Source: Neolecta irregularis DAH-3 (Eukaryota > Ascomycota > Neolectomycetes > Neolectales > Neolectaceae). Taken from it: DNA of 24,487 nucleotides. Positions within the stretch are counted from its first letter, which is position 1. Each line of letters starts with the position of its first letter. Both the position numbers and the translations under genes were made by a program. Of this stretch, positions 10,192 through 21,801 are shown one piece after another. The DNA lies in the NCBI GenBank assembly GCA_001929475.1, contig LXFE01000755.1, positions 1 to 24,487 on the forward strand. The letters run 5' to 3'. The notes under the pieces were generated by a model that saw nothing but the letters and a program-made list of their open reading frames with translations, was not told the DNA's origin and did not search any database.

Positions 10192-11263
10192 TTAGATATT
10201 CATCAACTTGTCTCTCCATTCGCGATACAAGGCGTCCATCTTTTGACGCACTTCCAGACTTTCCTCCATTCTGCAGTCTTCCACCACAGTCTTTCGGATC
10301 TTTTCTCTTCCCATTCTCGTTGTTCCACTTCCCCATTTGTAGCTACTATCACCCTTCCCCAATGCGCAGAATATAATGCTCGAGGCTCCCTTCTCGGCGG
10401 TGACCGGATGCCACGGACTTCCCATCCATCTGACCAAATACATTAGAAACACCATAACCCAGACTAATGGCAATGACAAGTGATCGCGAAATATATTAGT
10501 TGCGCAGACTCCAGGATGGCATAAATACTCATCCTTCTTCGAAGAGACATGTAACATATCCATCAATCTCTTAGAAGATCCGTAGGGATAGGGGGTTTGC
10601 AGTCCTTGAATATCATTGATCTGGAAACTACTAGGATAGGCCTCGAGGCTAGATTCCCAGACTACTCGTTTATGGATATCGATGAGCCGTTGTTGGATGT
10701 AGTAGTGAGCAAATACATTGACCTGGAAAACATAACCAAGGCCGTCCATTGTACGTGTCCCAATCTTCTGAATTTTGTAGTTTGAATGTGTTATAGCGTG
10801 AATTGGATTTGAGAGTAAAGCGGTGATTGCAGCACCCCATGAAAGACCGTTGAAGTCGCCAGCCCCAGCGTTGAAAATCAGAGTATGAAGATGCGGAAAC
10901 AAACTTACTACTTTAGCGAACGTCAAACAAGCGCAGTGAGAGGGAAGGAGGGAATAATTCTGAGAAATCTAGGAGGTAACGTACCTGCGAATTTCTCTCA
11001 CTGCCACCTCGACGCTCCTCATATCCCCTAAATCAAGGCAAACAAACTTGACGTTGATGCTTTTCCCAAACTCTTTTTGCAGTCGACCCAGGGTATCCAT
11101 TGCCCGTTGCTTATTTCGGCAAGTGATAATCAAGTCTGCATTTAGATCCATCAGTAAGAGCCGGCGACATATTCCATATCCAATACCACTGTACTATGAA
11201 AATGAATTACGAATAATTAGCATACGCATTTGCACCGGTAATCAGGGTTTGAGGAATGGACAT
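10192..11263 (-). CDS. ERG27: 3-keto-steroid reductase (ergosterol synthesis)
   Basis: Three exons: 11263-11226, 11188-10985 and 10903-10192. Introns are 37 nt (11189-11225) and 81 nt (10904-10984). Phases agree, giving 317 residues. The enzyme reduces the C3 ketone of 4-demethylating sterol intermediates with NADPH, in a complex with Erg25, Erg26 and Erg28 at the ER and lipid droplets. Visible motifs: the cofactor loop ITGANAGIGYGI (completed only after splicing intron 1), DLGDMRSV, LIFNAGAGDFNGLSW, the catalytic ESSLEAY serine region (Ser165/166), YGSSKR (Tyr188, Lys192), then LCHPGVCATNI and WMGSPWHPV, which are characteristic of Erg27 rather than generic short-chain dehydrogenases. The stretch before ESSLEAY looks shorter than I expect for the family. 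The 81-nt intron is the longest in this gene set. Confidence 0.93.
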
Positions 11264-12427
11264 CGTATTTTGTAGATTAAGCGAAAAGAAGACAATGTTA
11301 GCTGGTTTAAATACCCTGCAATGTTCGGCTAAAAGTTTTACTGCTCACTGATAGTCTCGGGGGTTGGGTTGCCGATTTATCAACCCATCTAACGCGTGGT
11401 TGTGGCCAGGTAGAATGGAACATGTGACGGAAGAGTTTCGATTTTCTTTACCACTGTCTTCCACATCCGACCCGCATTATTGGAATCGGAAGGATGCGCT
11501 CAATTTCGCCTCGTCCAGAGAACAACGAAGATAATGGTTTTTAATTGCCCTAAGAGTATTTTTCACATTTATCTAGTAGCTCGTTTATTGTAAGTATGAG
11601 ACCTCGATACGAATAAGACTAGGATATATTTCTAGCTTCTTGAGATACGAGAATCTTAGCTAGGTACGTCCTTATGTAACGTATATTGAGCAGTATCCCT
11701 TCCATTCATCGCATATTCTAAATCTGAGTACCTTTGTGGATTTTAAAGGAATTATATGTTATGTATATCATAACATATGGTTCACAGATAAAGCGAATCT
11801 GCACAATATCGAGCAAGCCTCGGCCTAGCATTGAAAATCAAGCACTGCTCTTATCTGAAGAAGCGAATGTATTGTGTTTTCTTCATACAGGATCAAGTGA
11901 TGGGTTATCCACATCTACTAGTCACCACAAATTTTTCTCGATACAAGACTTTAAAGCAAAACCAAAATCAAGCTACAGAGAGCATTATAGAACTGGGCGT
12001 TTATTGTTACACAATACTTTTGGTCCTTACTAAAAATGTTGTTCGTAAGAAAGATCCCTGCAGCAGTGACAGCTGTGGGACGACCTATGTAAGCTTATGC
12101 CCTCGGGTATGGCTTCCCATTACGGAAGGAAAGCTTGCAATGATATTTCGGCATTTTAATTTGTCCTAATTTATCAAAGGTAGATAGGTGTTCGTACCTA
12201 GTCAAGTTCAAGTCACTTAGGCTAGTATAATAAATCTGGTCTTATTCGTATTCGAGCTTCAACACTTGCAACTTATGACTTCATAGGACATAACTGAACA
12301 TCACCGGCTGAAAAGAAGGATATGCAATGGCTCTAACAGATATCATAGATTTGCACGTGCCTAACAGACAAAAACTTTTCACCAGTACCAGCACTGACAA
12401 CATACCGAGTTCCTGTACAAACATATC
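11264..12427. other. Divergent intergenic/promoter region
   Basis: About 1.16 kb between the ERG27 start (minus) and the start of the unknown gene at 12428 (plus). Overlapping ORFs around 11734-12169 have no recognisable motif and look like chance. A CACGTG palindrome lies at 12354-12359, about 70 bp upstream of the plus-strand gene. No RNA gene was recognised. Confidence 0.55.
12354..12359. promoter_or_regulatory. CACGTG E-box upstream of the gene at 12428
   Basis: A perfect CACGTG palindrome 68 bp upstream of the ATG. In fungi this core is bound by bHLH factors such as Cbf1-type proteins. A single six-base match can occur by chance, so function is an inference from position only. Confidence 0.3.
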
Positions 12428-13780
12428 ATGGTTCTGCGTATGAGTTATTCTCTAGCCGACATAATAATCCAATTCGGTAGGGTCTCTCAGACGTTCCATT
12501 CATGCGTCCTCTTATATCTTCAAAATCGCGACCCATCGCCAAAAGAATTGGTCAACTGGCCATTCAGCATATCATGTACAACTACTGCTCGTCCACATGC
12601 TGACCATCAGGTGTTCTATCAAAGAGCATGCAAATTTGTCGAAAACGGATTTCCTTTACCGGCCGACCTCAGCTCAGATTTGATCGCAGCGATTCCTACA
12701 TTCAGCGATAAACTGCAGACTTCAGCATATACAGTTTTGATAGAAGGAAATTCCCATCGTCAGGCCTTCCTCGATAGAATATATGAACAAGCTAAATTCA
12801 AAAGCCGGCTAAAACATATTCGTCTTATTCTTACACTCATCGCAGAACGTCAAGTTCTGATAGGCAATCCAGAGCTCGGGGTAGATATGTTCCTTGAAGA
12901 AAGAGGGATTAATGGTCATCTACCTGAAATTCTAGAAATCCTTTATCGGAGGAAACGAATGGATTTAGCTCAAAAGATCGTTGCCAGAAAAGATGTTGGA
13001 CTTCATCGATACATTGAAGAACTTGCAAAAATGGATTATCTTTCCGCTGAAGGACTCTCGCGTGATCTCCGATTCAGAGATTTTCCGCCGCTTAAACTTC
13101 TACAATCTGCCAGGAATGAAACTGATCTTCTTCGATATTGGAATTCTTGGTCTCCTGCTCGGAAACGTCACTATGGAAAATCTATGATTGCAGTATGGGG
13201 AAAACTGCATCCTGAGCAATTCTTTGAAATCTTTTCTCAGAGAAGCTTCAGCGATAAGTCCTCCATATTGAAAGAATTTTCATTGGGCAAACCAGAACAC
13301 GTCGTCCTTTTGGAAATATTCCAACTTGTAGTGACCTGGCGCAGGCTAATCGAAGGCTACCTATCCCAAAATAACATTTCTCGGGCAGAGGTGGCTATGT
13401 CAACTGCATTTGGTCAAATTCCAGACTCCCAAAGAGATGCTTTGTTTGAGCTATACGAACCATTTCTGGAGTACTACTATGAGCAACGCGATTACTTTGC
13501 CCTAAAATCTACAGTTGATAAGGTTATTACACATCTATCGAGAAAAAGATTCGCATACTGCAAACATTTAATTTGGATATGCTGGGAAGAAAATATGAAA
13601 GCGGAGGCTAAAGAAATTGTAAGCACAATGAAGGAGGCTACGGATCAACCAGCTTGGCAAGAACGGACGATGTTGTTTGCTCTTGACGCACTCACTCCGC
13701 CTAAGGACTGGAAAAAAAATGAACTAAGGACGAATGAAGATTTAGGCTGCGTTCGGCTGCCACCAGAAACAGAATCATGA
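12428..13780 (+). CDS. Unrecognised 450-residue helical protein
   Basis: One uninterrupted frame of 450 residues, the only long gene in the window without an intron. I do not recognise the family. The sequence is rich in charged residues and reads as consecutive alpha-helices throughout, for example HIRLILTLIAERQVLIGNP, ILEILYRRKRMDLAQKIVAR and EYYYEQRDYFALKSTVDKVI. This is reminiscent of helical-repeat (PPR or TPR-like) organellar factors, but no repeat consensus is clear. There is no signal peptide or transmembrane segment. The ATG at 12428 is the first in frame after a stop near 12395; a second Met lies four codons later. It diverges from ERG27 and converges on ERG1. A fungal-specific mitochondrial expression factor is one possibility, not supported by any decisive motif. 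Confidence 0.8.
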   Translation: MVLRMSYSLADIIIQFGRVSQTFHSCVLLYLQNRDPSPKELVNWPFSISCTTTARPHADHQVFYQRACKFVENGFPLPADLSSDLIAAIPTFSDKLQTSAYTVLIEGNSHRQAFLDRIYEQAKFKSRLKHIRLILTLIAERQVLIGNPELGVDMFLEERGINGHLPEILEILYRRKRMDLAQKIVARKDVGLHRYIEELAKMDYLSAEGLSRDLRFRDFPPLKLLQSARNETDLLRYWNSWSPARKRHYGKSMIAVWGKLHPEQFFEIFSQRSFSDKSSILKEFSLGKPEHVVLLEIFQLVVTWRRLIEGYLSQNNISRAEVAMSTAFGQIPDSQRDALFELYEPFLEYYYEQRDYFALKSTVDKVITHLSRKRFAYCKHLIWICWEENMKAEAKEIVSTMKEATDQPAWQERTMLFALDALTPPKDWKKNELRTNEDLGCVRLPPETES

Positions 13781-14237
13781 AATTCTAAAACGGGAAATAT
13801 TAGCAAATATGTTTTGTCAAAATTTGAAAAATGGAAGCAAAAATATGTTCAGAAGTGGGTTCCAAGAATGGCTGAACGGGTCCGGTAGAACTATTCAAAT
13901 TCTGTTCTTTAAGAGGCCCGAAGATATCTTGAAAAGCCGCGGGATTCATGACCGTTGTACAATAATTGTTGAATGATCATCGGCACCTTTCGTGCTAAGC
14001 CTCCAGTAATGACTATTACGACAATAGAAAAGTACGAACATATCTAGAACTTGGAGATTGTAATCATTGATATTCAAGCAATTCTCGATGAGATGTATGC
14101 AGTCTAGATATCTAAGGGAAAATGAGTGTGGCGAATCATATTTAGAAAAAGTAATTACTCAATGTGTCCTAGAATTCATCCCCTAACCTACCACAAGCAC
14201 CTGGCTCCAAATTATAATGCGTCATTAAGATATCTCC
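13781..14237. other. Convergent intergenic region
   Basis: About 457 bp between the stop of the unknown 450-residue gene and the stop of ERG1. It is AT-rich. No ORF, repeat or RNA gene is recognised; it should hold both 3' UTRs. Confidence 0.6.
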
Positions 14238-15783
<1,546 letters not shown>

Positions 15784-16545
15784 AGATGTTTGGTGATGTG
15801 GGACTATCGTTTTTAAGCCAAGGATAGAGAAAGGAGACACAATATCCCGCAAATACTGGAAAGGGCCAGCGAAACCGGAAGGCGGCGTAATCGCAGAAAT
15901 TAAATCTGATCCGATCGAATTCGGGTAGGTTTCTCAGATGAAGACAAACACAACCGCTTATCTTTAATGGGGGAACCTACAAACTAGTAGGTTAATTTTA
16001 TAGGTATCAGCCATGTACTGCATACTTCTTTTATTCAAATCCAAGTTCATGGCCCCACGAATTGAAAATGCTAGTGCATGCAAACCCTGCCCCAATCAAA
16101 TACACACCTTTCGTCTTCACAGGTTGTTGCCAATCACGCACTCGCTCTACGATGGCGCAAATCCCTGATACCAAGCAATAACACGCCCTACCAGATATGT
16201 TTTTGGTATCATATGCTTTGCAAATGAGGTGAGTATGCATAAAAGCTTCTGTCAATAAAAATCGGTCTCTTAAATAGCGATAAATGTCTGTTACCCAATG
16301 AGTTCTCAATTTTATGCTATCTTTTATAGGGATAATAGACTTTACTAATCATCTTTAAAAGAATGAGGGCATTTTTCAATATAGGATAGATAGGGTTAAG
16401 GTTAGCCATAAATGTTCGAGTTTTACATAGGCCAGAAACCCCCCTTGTCACCAGATTTTTCTTCTTGTATTTTGGAAAGTGGAACGCCACTTAAAGTGGG
16501 TAATATCTTGTGTATATGTTCCATCCTCTGAGCAAACCTTTTGAG
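15784..16545. other. Divergent promoter region between ERG1 and MRM1
   Basis: About 760 bp of AT-rich sequence upstream of both genes. It contains a possible small minus-strand ORF (listed separately). No well-defined sterol-response element was identified; the closest string was rejected. Confidence 0.5.
16031..16240 (-). CDS. Possible small protein with one hydrophobic segment
   Basis: An ATG at 16240 opens 69 codons, ending in a segment GVYLIGAGFACTSIFNSWG followed by HELGFE. The tail is amphipathic to hydrophobic and could be a single membrane helix, as in small mitochondrial proteins. The N-terminal half looks less protein-like. I do not recognise a family, and the ORF lies in the shared promoter of ERG1 and MRM1, so a chance frame is quite possible. 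Conservation of the last 35 residues in relatives would decide. Confidence 0.25.
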   Translation of the reverse strand: MHTHLICKAYDTKNISGRACYCLVSGICAIVERVRDWQQPVKTKGVYLIGAGFACTSIFNSWGHELGFE

Positions 16546-18096
16546 ATGCTTCCTTCATATCTTTCGGTCAACTACCCGCGACATCATTTCTTTAATTCTC
16601 TACGTATGAACATTGAGGATATACACTGACGGGAGATTTTTCTTCATTCTTTACCCCGCGCAAAATACGAACAATCTGTAATAACGAATTCTCGCAAAAA
16701 CAACAAGAAACCACTCGTCGCTTTGCACATAGAGAAAATCCCGAAGGCTGGACGCCGACAAGGGATACGAGGAAATATGATAGAAATGTCTCGTTTGTTC
16801 ATCCGGAGATGAACAAAACAAACTCAGGCAAAATTTTCACGAGTGACCGAAGGGTTAATCAGCAAAAGAACACAAATGGCTTCGACAAATCTTCATTTGT
16901 TCCAAGGCCTTCAGGACGTCACGCTCAAAGTAAGTATGGAGATGATCGAATGTCATTCGCAAGATACGAAGATCTCAGGGCAACGAATCACGACCAAAAC
17001 GATCCTATATATCGGCCCCTGAAAACAAGTCACTCCTACAACAGGTCGGAATTTTCTGAAGGGTTCAAACCCCGGGACCTGGAACCACTTGTCCCTCCGA
17101 CGTATTCCACAAGAGCCTCGAAATCCGATTTTCTCTCCACCAGGACGGTGAACGGTTCACAGCTAATCAACATACCTCCTTCATCTGCAAGGTACTCTGT
17201 AAATGCAACTGAAGGTCATGATTTGTTATATGGGACGAACGCCATAGTTTCCGCTTTGAACGCGAATAATCGAAAATTTTGGCGATTATTAGTATGGAAT
17301 CCAGATCCATTGGTTTTGAAATTGGCTTCCTCACGGAACGTCAAAGTCGTTAACGTTGAGAACAAAGGGGTCTTGAATAATTTAAGTAATAATCGTCCTC
17401 ACAACGTACCACATTTAACTAGCTACTTCTCATGGATAGGGATATGTCCTTGAAGCTTCTCCGATCAATGTAAAATCAATCAGATCCCTTGGGCGAATTT
17501 CAGAAGACAAATATGTGGTCGTTTCCCATACTGATGAGGTCGAAACATTTCAGACACCCGCAGGGCGATATCCATTGTGGGTGTGGCTTGATAGAATTAC
17601 GGATCCTGAGAATATGGGCAGTATAATTCGCACATGTAGTTACCTGGGCGTCGAAGGGATTTTAATATCCGCGAAGAATAGGCATCTATCTCACACGGGC
17701 CATACTGATCTGAATAGCGCAAGTTTGAACCCAGTAGTGGCGAAAGCTAGTAGCGGAGCTTTGGAATGGGCTTCGTTATTCGCTGTCAACTCAGGGACAG
17801 ATTTCATCAAAGCTAGTTCAAAGTGGAAGTTTGTTGCTGCACACATGGGCGAACCTACTACGGACATGAATGATATTGCTCAAATGGTCAAAGAATATCC
17901 ATGTGTCCTCCTCTTTGGATCTGAAGATATGCCTTCTCTTCGGGGCTCGGCTAAATGATCAGGCAAAGGTATATCTCAGGATGTACTCCGCAGATGTCAC
18001 CATACCATCTCAATCCCTGGCGCCCCTTTAAACAAAGTTGACAGCCTGAACGTCGGTGTTGCGGCCGGAATATTAATAAATCAAATGCTGTCATAA
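16546..18096 (+). CDS. MRM1: Mitochondrial rRNA 2'-O-ribose methyltransferase (SpoU/TrmH type)
   Basis: Four exons: 16546-16603, 16636-17405, 17440-17926 and 17963-18096, giving 482 residues in phase. Introns are 32, 34 and 36 nt. The first exon encodes MLPSYLSVNYPRHHFFNSL, an Arg/Ser/Leu-rich mitochondrial presequence. Then comes a long polar linker, an SpoU substrate-binding domain from EGHDLLYGTNAIVSAL, and the SPOUT catalytic domain. SPOUT motifs: 1, DPENMGSIIRTCSYLG; 2, LLFGSEGKGIS (formed only after removing the third intron); 3, SIPGAPLNKVDSLNVGVAAG. In yeast Mrm1 methylates a guanosine of the mitochondrial 21S rRNA peptidyl-transferase loop. The third intron starts AT instead of GT (17927). 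If it is not spliced, a stop within it removes motif 3 and part of motif 2. Divergent from ERG1. Confidence 0.92.
17927..17962 (+). other. MRM1: Apparent AT-AG intron in MRM1
   Basis: The 36-nt segment begins ATATGCC, ends ATCAG, contains a GCTAAAT branch-like site and carries an in-frame TGA. Removing exactly this segment joins GSE to GKGIS and restores SPOUT motif 2. Other introns in the window begin GTATG or similar, so the donor looks like GTATGC with the first G replaced by A. It could be a real non-canonical intron, a mutation or a sequencing error. Confidence 0.7.
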
Positions 18097-18391
18097 CGAT
18101 AATGATGTAGGAAACCAGTAGCCTTCAGCCTAAGTCCACCGACACCTAGTGCTCTGCGGTAGTATATTTTCAGATCTCGAGATTGATCGCATGGATCCTC
18201 CATTCCTTCCTCAACAACATCTTCAGCAGAAATTCTAATTTTACAATCATTTACTTTACACATCATCTACATATTTCCAAAACGATAGATTCAGTATCAC
18301 CACCATGGTTACGTGGTATGTACTTTGTTCGGCAAATCAACTCGGGAGGTCGTTTGTGGCCCTGGTTCCAGGATATTTTTATGGCGGTCAT
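18081..18391 (-). CDS. Possible two-exon small protein, unrecognised
   Basis: An ATG at 18391 opens exon 18391-18271. A 50-nt intron (18270-18221, GTAGAT to TGAAG) leads in phase to 18220-18081, giving 86 residues. Local stretches such as KRPPELICRTKYIPRNHGGD and YYRRALGVGGLRLKATG look protein-like, but no family is recognised. The stop would overlap the 3' end of MRM1 by 16 bp. A competing plus-strand ORF covers part of the region (18305-18499). The evidence is weak; treat as a candidate only. Confidence 0.2.
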
Positions 18392-18827
18392 GACAGAAAG
18401 TCAGGCATAAGTAGGCAGCTAAATTTAGGCGATTTTGTATATTGCAAGAAACCACTGGCAGTTGGGATTGTTGATATACCTGCTATAGATAAAGAGTAAA
18501 GGTCCGTGTCAATGTGATTACTCTAATATGTATTACTATATTATCCGAACCATGCATAATGTAGTTTAGTTGTACAATAGTGGAATAATTAGCAATATAG
18601 ATCGACTCTCAAATCAAGGTGGTTTCACAATATTATCCACAGTTAGATTTACTCAAGATCACCTGTAAGCCGTCTCAGAATCTCTCGGGTTCATATAAAA
18701 GTCGTAACATAATTCAAAATTGTAGTTGCATTCCAAAAAATAAATTGTCTCTCTTACTCGTTTCAAACGTGTACCAGTGATACCTCAAAAGATCTGAAAG
18801 ACCAAATAACCATATGCTAGAAGAAAC
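18392..18827. other. AT-rich intergenic region
   Basis: About 430 bp between the MRM1 area and the 3' end of the DDHD phospholipase gene. Only short ORFs are present. No repeat or RNA gene is recognised. Confidence 0.5.
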
Positions 18828-20967
18828 CTATGCGACCTTTTTACTTTCTTCCTTTCGAACGCCTCTCAAACTCTCTACGCAAAATTCGCGTCCTTCAGGA
18901 CGTCCAATTTCTATGATGAGAAACCGAGCAAATTCACGACTAGACCAGTAGCTCCCATGCGCGCCGATCATGCTCAAATATTGATTTTCCACGACTCCTT
19001 GAGGTTCCAATACGAAATCAAGCTGGGAATAGTCATTTAACATTCCAAAGCGATTTTCTGCGATGGATTCTCTCGAAAAATCATGGAGTGACAGCTCGAT
19101 TATTGAGGGTTGGCGAGTAGTTTGAGGTGGAGAAGTTTCAGAGCCAGGGAATAACGATCTAAAAGAAAACGTTGAAAAAAGTGATGCTGAAAGGGGTGGT
19201 ATTATTGTAGGAGCAAGTAATGAAGCGTATCGAGAATCCACCGTTGGAGATAGCTTTTGCGCAACAGCTTTATGTTAATAAAAGCAGCAAGGGCAACTTA
19301 CGATCACAGGAATGATATATGTTGTAGATATTATCGACGGCAGGACAGCCGTATCTTCCTACACCATCATGGGCAATCCCCGCTTCAGCATCTTTGGTTT
19401 TTCTACGTCCAGCACGAGGGATGAGATTTGTGCGGTGAAGACTAAGTATATTTTAGCACTCTGTAAGCGGTAACAACAATACAGCATGAAAAATCCACAT
19501 GGACTTCCAACTGCGAAGAAACTCTTCGTATCAAATTCAAAGATATCGGTACGAATTGGACCTGTGAGATTTGGTTGAAGAGTAGTTGGTTGATTACTCA
19601 GAATATCCATAGCGATGGCACTTCCAAGACTATTCTATCAGTATGTAGATAGAGAGAGACCATTACGAATGACCGAGTATATGTACTCGTCCTTTGCATT
19701 CAAAACCAGGATTGTTTTCACACCATAAACGATAAATGCGGTTCGTTTCTTTGATCACTGTTTCTTGGATCTTTGTTTTATGATGGCTTAGATAATATGG
19801 AATATCCAAAAGAACATCTCTAATGATAAGCTGCCGTTTTAAACAGGTTAAATACCCAACCATACTACGTACAGCAGGAATGCCATCAGGTGTGATATCT
19901 TCCAGACTGAATTCTGCATCGCTGGTTGAACTAGTACCAATAGGTATATTCTCAAATTGTATTATTGAGCGCCAGTTTATGGGAAGAATTTGGGGACTGA
20001 AATTTTCTCTGAGGTTGGACCGCACTGCCGCCGCCTCGGAATGAAAGAGCAGACGAATGCTATTCGTTGCATGTGTAAATACAAAAGATTCCATTCTTTC
20101 CGAGAGTTTCTGGCCAATGCTTCAAGTTAATTCTTATCTTCAATAGAGCGCACCCATGAATTACAAGAACCAAATCTGTCGGTTCGGGAAATGGAGCGTC
20201 GTCTTCAGTGACTTGTTTGTCAGAAACTTGCTCGACTGATTTTGGACGTTTGTGTTTTTTGGTAATGCGGTCAGGATGATAACCTCTGATAACACTAGCA
20301 CCAGGATCTTTGCCTCTCGAAAGGCTCGAAAAAATGGAAGCGGATAGACGATGAGTAAGACCCTTTCTACAATATTAGCCTTTTAATGTAACTCAAAGGG
20401 AACTTGCGTTACCAGGTAAGCTTGCTCGTAATCTTTGTACAAAATATATCTTCCATCTCCATTAGGATATCGAATCTTTTCTTCTGCTATATCGCCTACC
20501 TCCAATGCAGAATTTAATTCCTCTTCATATGCAGCTGTGTAGGGTTTGATTTCATTGTAACCTTTCTCAAGAGTTTCTGTGAGCGCAATATCAACTGGAA
20601 GCATTGTATCTGAATAAAACCACCATGACCGATATACTTTGGGAGGGGAGGGAGTAATTGTGGCCCAGTATATGGGGTACAACATTCCTTCGGCAAAGTC
20701 TACATAGTGCAGTCGTTCGATGCCGACGATTGCAGTCGAAGCACATTTATATTGGGCCCCTAGCACCTTGACGTCGCGAGCAGAGAAAGGAGTCCATGAA
20801 GCTGCTGAGGAAGCGTTTGCTAAGATGGGAGATTTGATATCGTCGAGGTTAATTGGACTGCTGTGGAACCACCATGACGAGGCTTCAGGAGATGTATAAT
20901 AAAAATGTTTGCTGTCATCTTTATGGGATGGTTCCGCTGTCAACCCTCCGTTTTCAGGCTTATTCAT
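18828..20967 (-). CDS. DDL1: DDHD-domain phospholipase A1 (Ddl1-like)
   Basis: Six exons: 20967-20393, 20366-20154, 20119-19667, 19629-19483, 19441-19302 and 19267-18828. Introns are 26 (or 41, see findings), 34, 37, 41 and 34 nt. This gives 655 residues in phase. The family hydrolyses phosphatidic acid and other phospholipids; the yeast member acts in mitochondrial phospholipid remodelling. Visible elements: an N-terminal WWE-like region (SSWWFHSSP, WTPFSARD, YVDFAEGMLYPIYWA), VLVIHGIGQKLSERME, the lipase nucleophile motif GHSLGS (Ser414), FFAVGSPCGFF, and the DDHD domain with CDPVA (Asp509), LDFVLEP and MIGAHGSYWSS (His613). The first ATG in frame is 20967. The gene is downstream of and on the same strand as WHI3. 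Two CACGTG sites lie 60-95 bp upstream of the start. Confidence 0.94.
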
Positions 20968-21026
20968 CGAGGACACTGAGATCTGCCAGACCTATATGAA
21001 AGCTCGTGCCTTGTGCTGTTTTTTGG

Positions 21027-21062
21027 CACGTGGGATAGGGGTGTGGATGAGATTTCCACGTG
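21027..21062. promoter_or_regulatory. Paired CACGTG palindromes upstream of the DDHD gene
   Basis: CACGTG occurs at 21027-21032 and 21057-21062, exactly 30 bp apart, roughly three helical turns. The sites lie 60-95 bp upstream of the DDHD phospholipase ATG (20967). The core is the classical bHLH site; in yeast Ino2/Ino4 bind CATGTGAA-like variants and Cbf1 binds CACGTG. A bHLH input to a lipid gene is a reasonable inference, unproven here. Confidence 0.5.
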
Positions 21063-21659
21063 ACCTTTCCATGGAAGCGTTCAGGCACCTGGATGATTCA
21101 AAAAACCAACCAATAATATAAAAGTAATTAAGCAACCAACTCAATTTACATATATATGAAGAGAATGACATCAGCAGCAGGGATACCCTCACGATTGCCC
21201 TGAAGTAAACAGAGAGCATTCATATAATCAAACATGCTCCTAATTACCATGCAAAGCACAAAACAACATGGAAAAGAGATGGAAAGAATAGAGAGTTCCC
21301 ACAGAAAAAGAGAAGATTATTACATAAAAACATCAAGAATAAAAAGCGAGCTTCAACAACCTCGAAACCAAAAAAACACAAGAAAAAGGAAAAAAACAAC
21401 AGAAATCGCAACTAATAAACCAACCGGAGAAAAAAACAGGTTAATGGTACCACAGTACATCTTTCTTTGCTGCTGAATTTAGCTTGTCTTCGCCCGCGCG
21501 CAAGCGGGCGTGTACGTCTCATGCTAACCCATGCCGCCACGGAAATAAAACAAGCAATGAAAAAAAGGCTGTTCGCTGATAGGTGATTAAAAAGCCCTTT
21601 CCATCATGGAGAGAATTGTACAATGTGAAGAAAAAAGAAAAAAGGAAAAGAAAAGAAAA

Positions 21660-21681
21660 GGGATGAGATGAGATGAGATGA
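21660..21681. repeat. GATGA pentanucleotide microsatellite
   Basis: GATGA/GATGAGAT-type units repeat about four times, just beyond the 3' end of the WHI3-like gene. Simple sequence only. Confidence 0.7.
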
Positions 21682-21801
21682 TATAGATTGTCACACACAC
21701 ATGGAGAAAAAGACGCCCTATAGGGCGTGCCCGCCCCTCCCAAAAAACAAACTCGCCAATGCCAAGATGTACAAATGTAAAAATTTTGAGAGGAGAGAAC
21801 G

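Larger units (their letters stand above)
20968..21801. other. Upstream region of the DDHD gene / downstream of WHI3
   Basis: About 830 bp. It contains two CACGTG motifs near the DDHD start, a plus-strand A/G-rich tract around 21255-21440 that yields a meaningless Lys-rich ORF, and a GATGA pentamer microsatellite around 21660-21681. No gene is recognised. Confidence 0.6.

Noticed and set aside
11734-12169. Overlapping plus-strand ORFs that might be upstream exons of the 12428 gene
   Set aside because: No protein-like composition or motif, no good splice path into the 12428 frame, and the 12428 ATG follows an in-frame stop.
21234-21476. Lys-rich plus-strand ORF
   Set aside because: It is the translation of an A-rich low-complexity tract between two minus-strand genes; no start context or domain.
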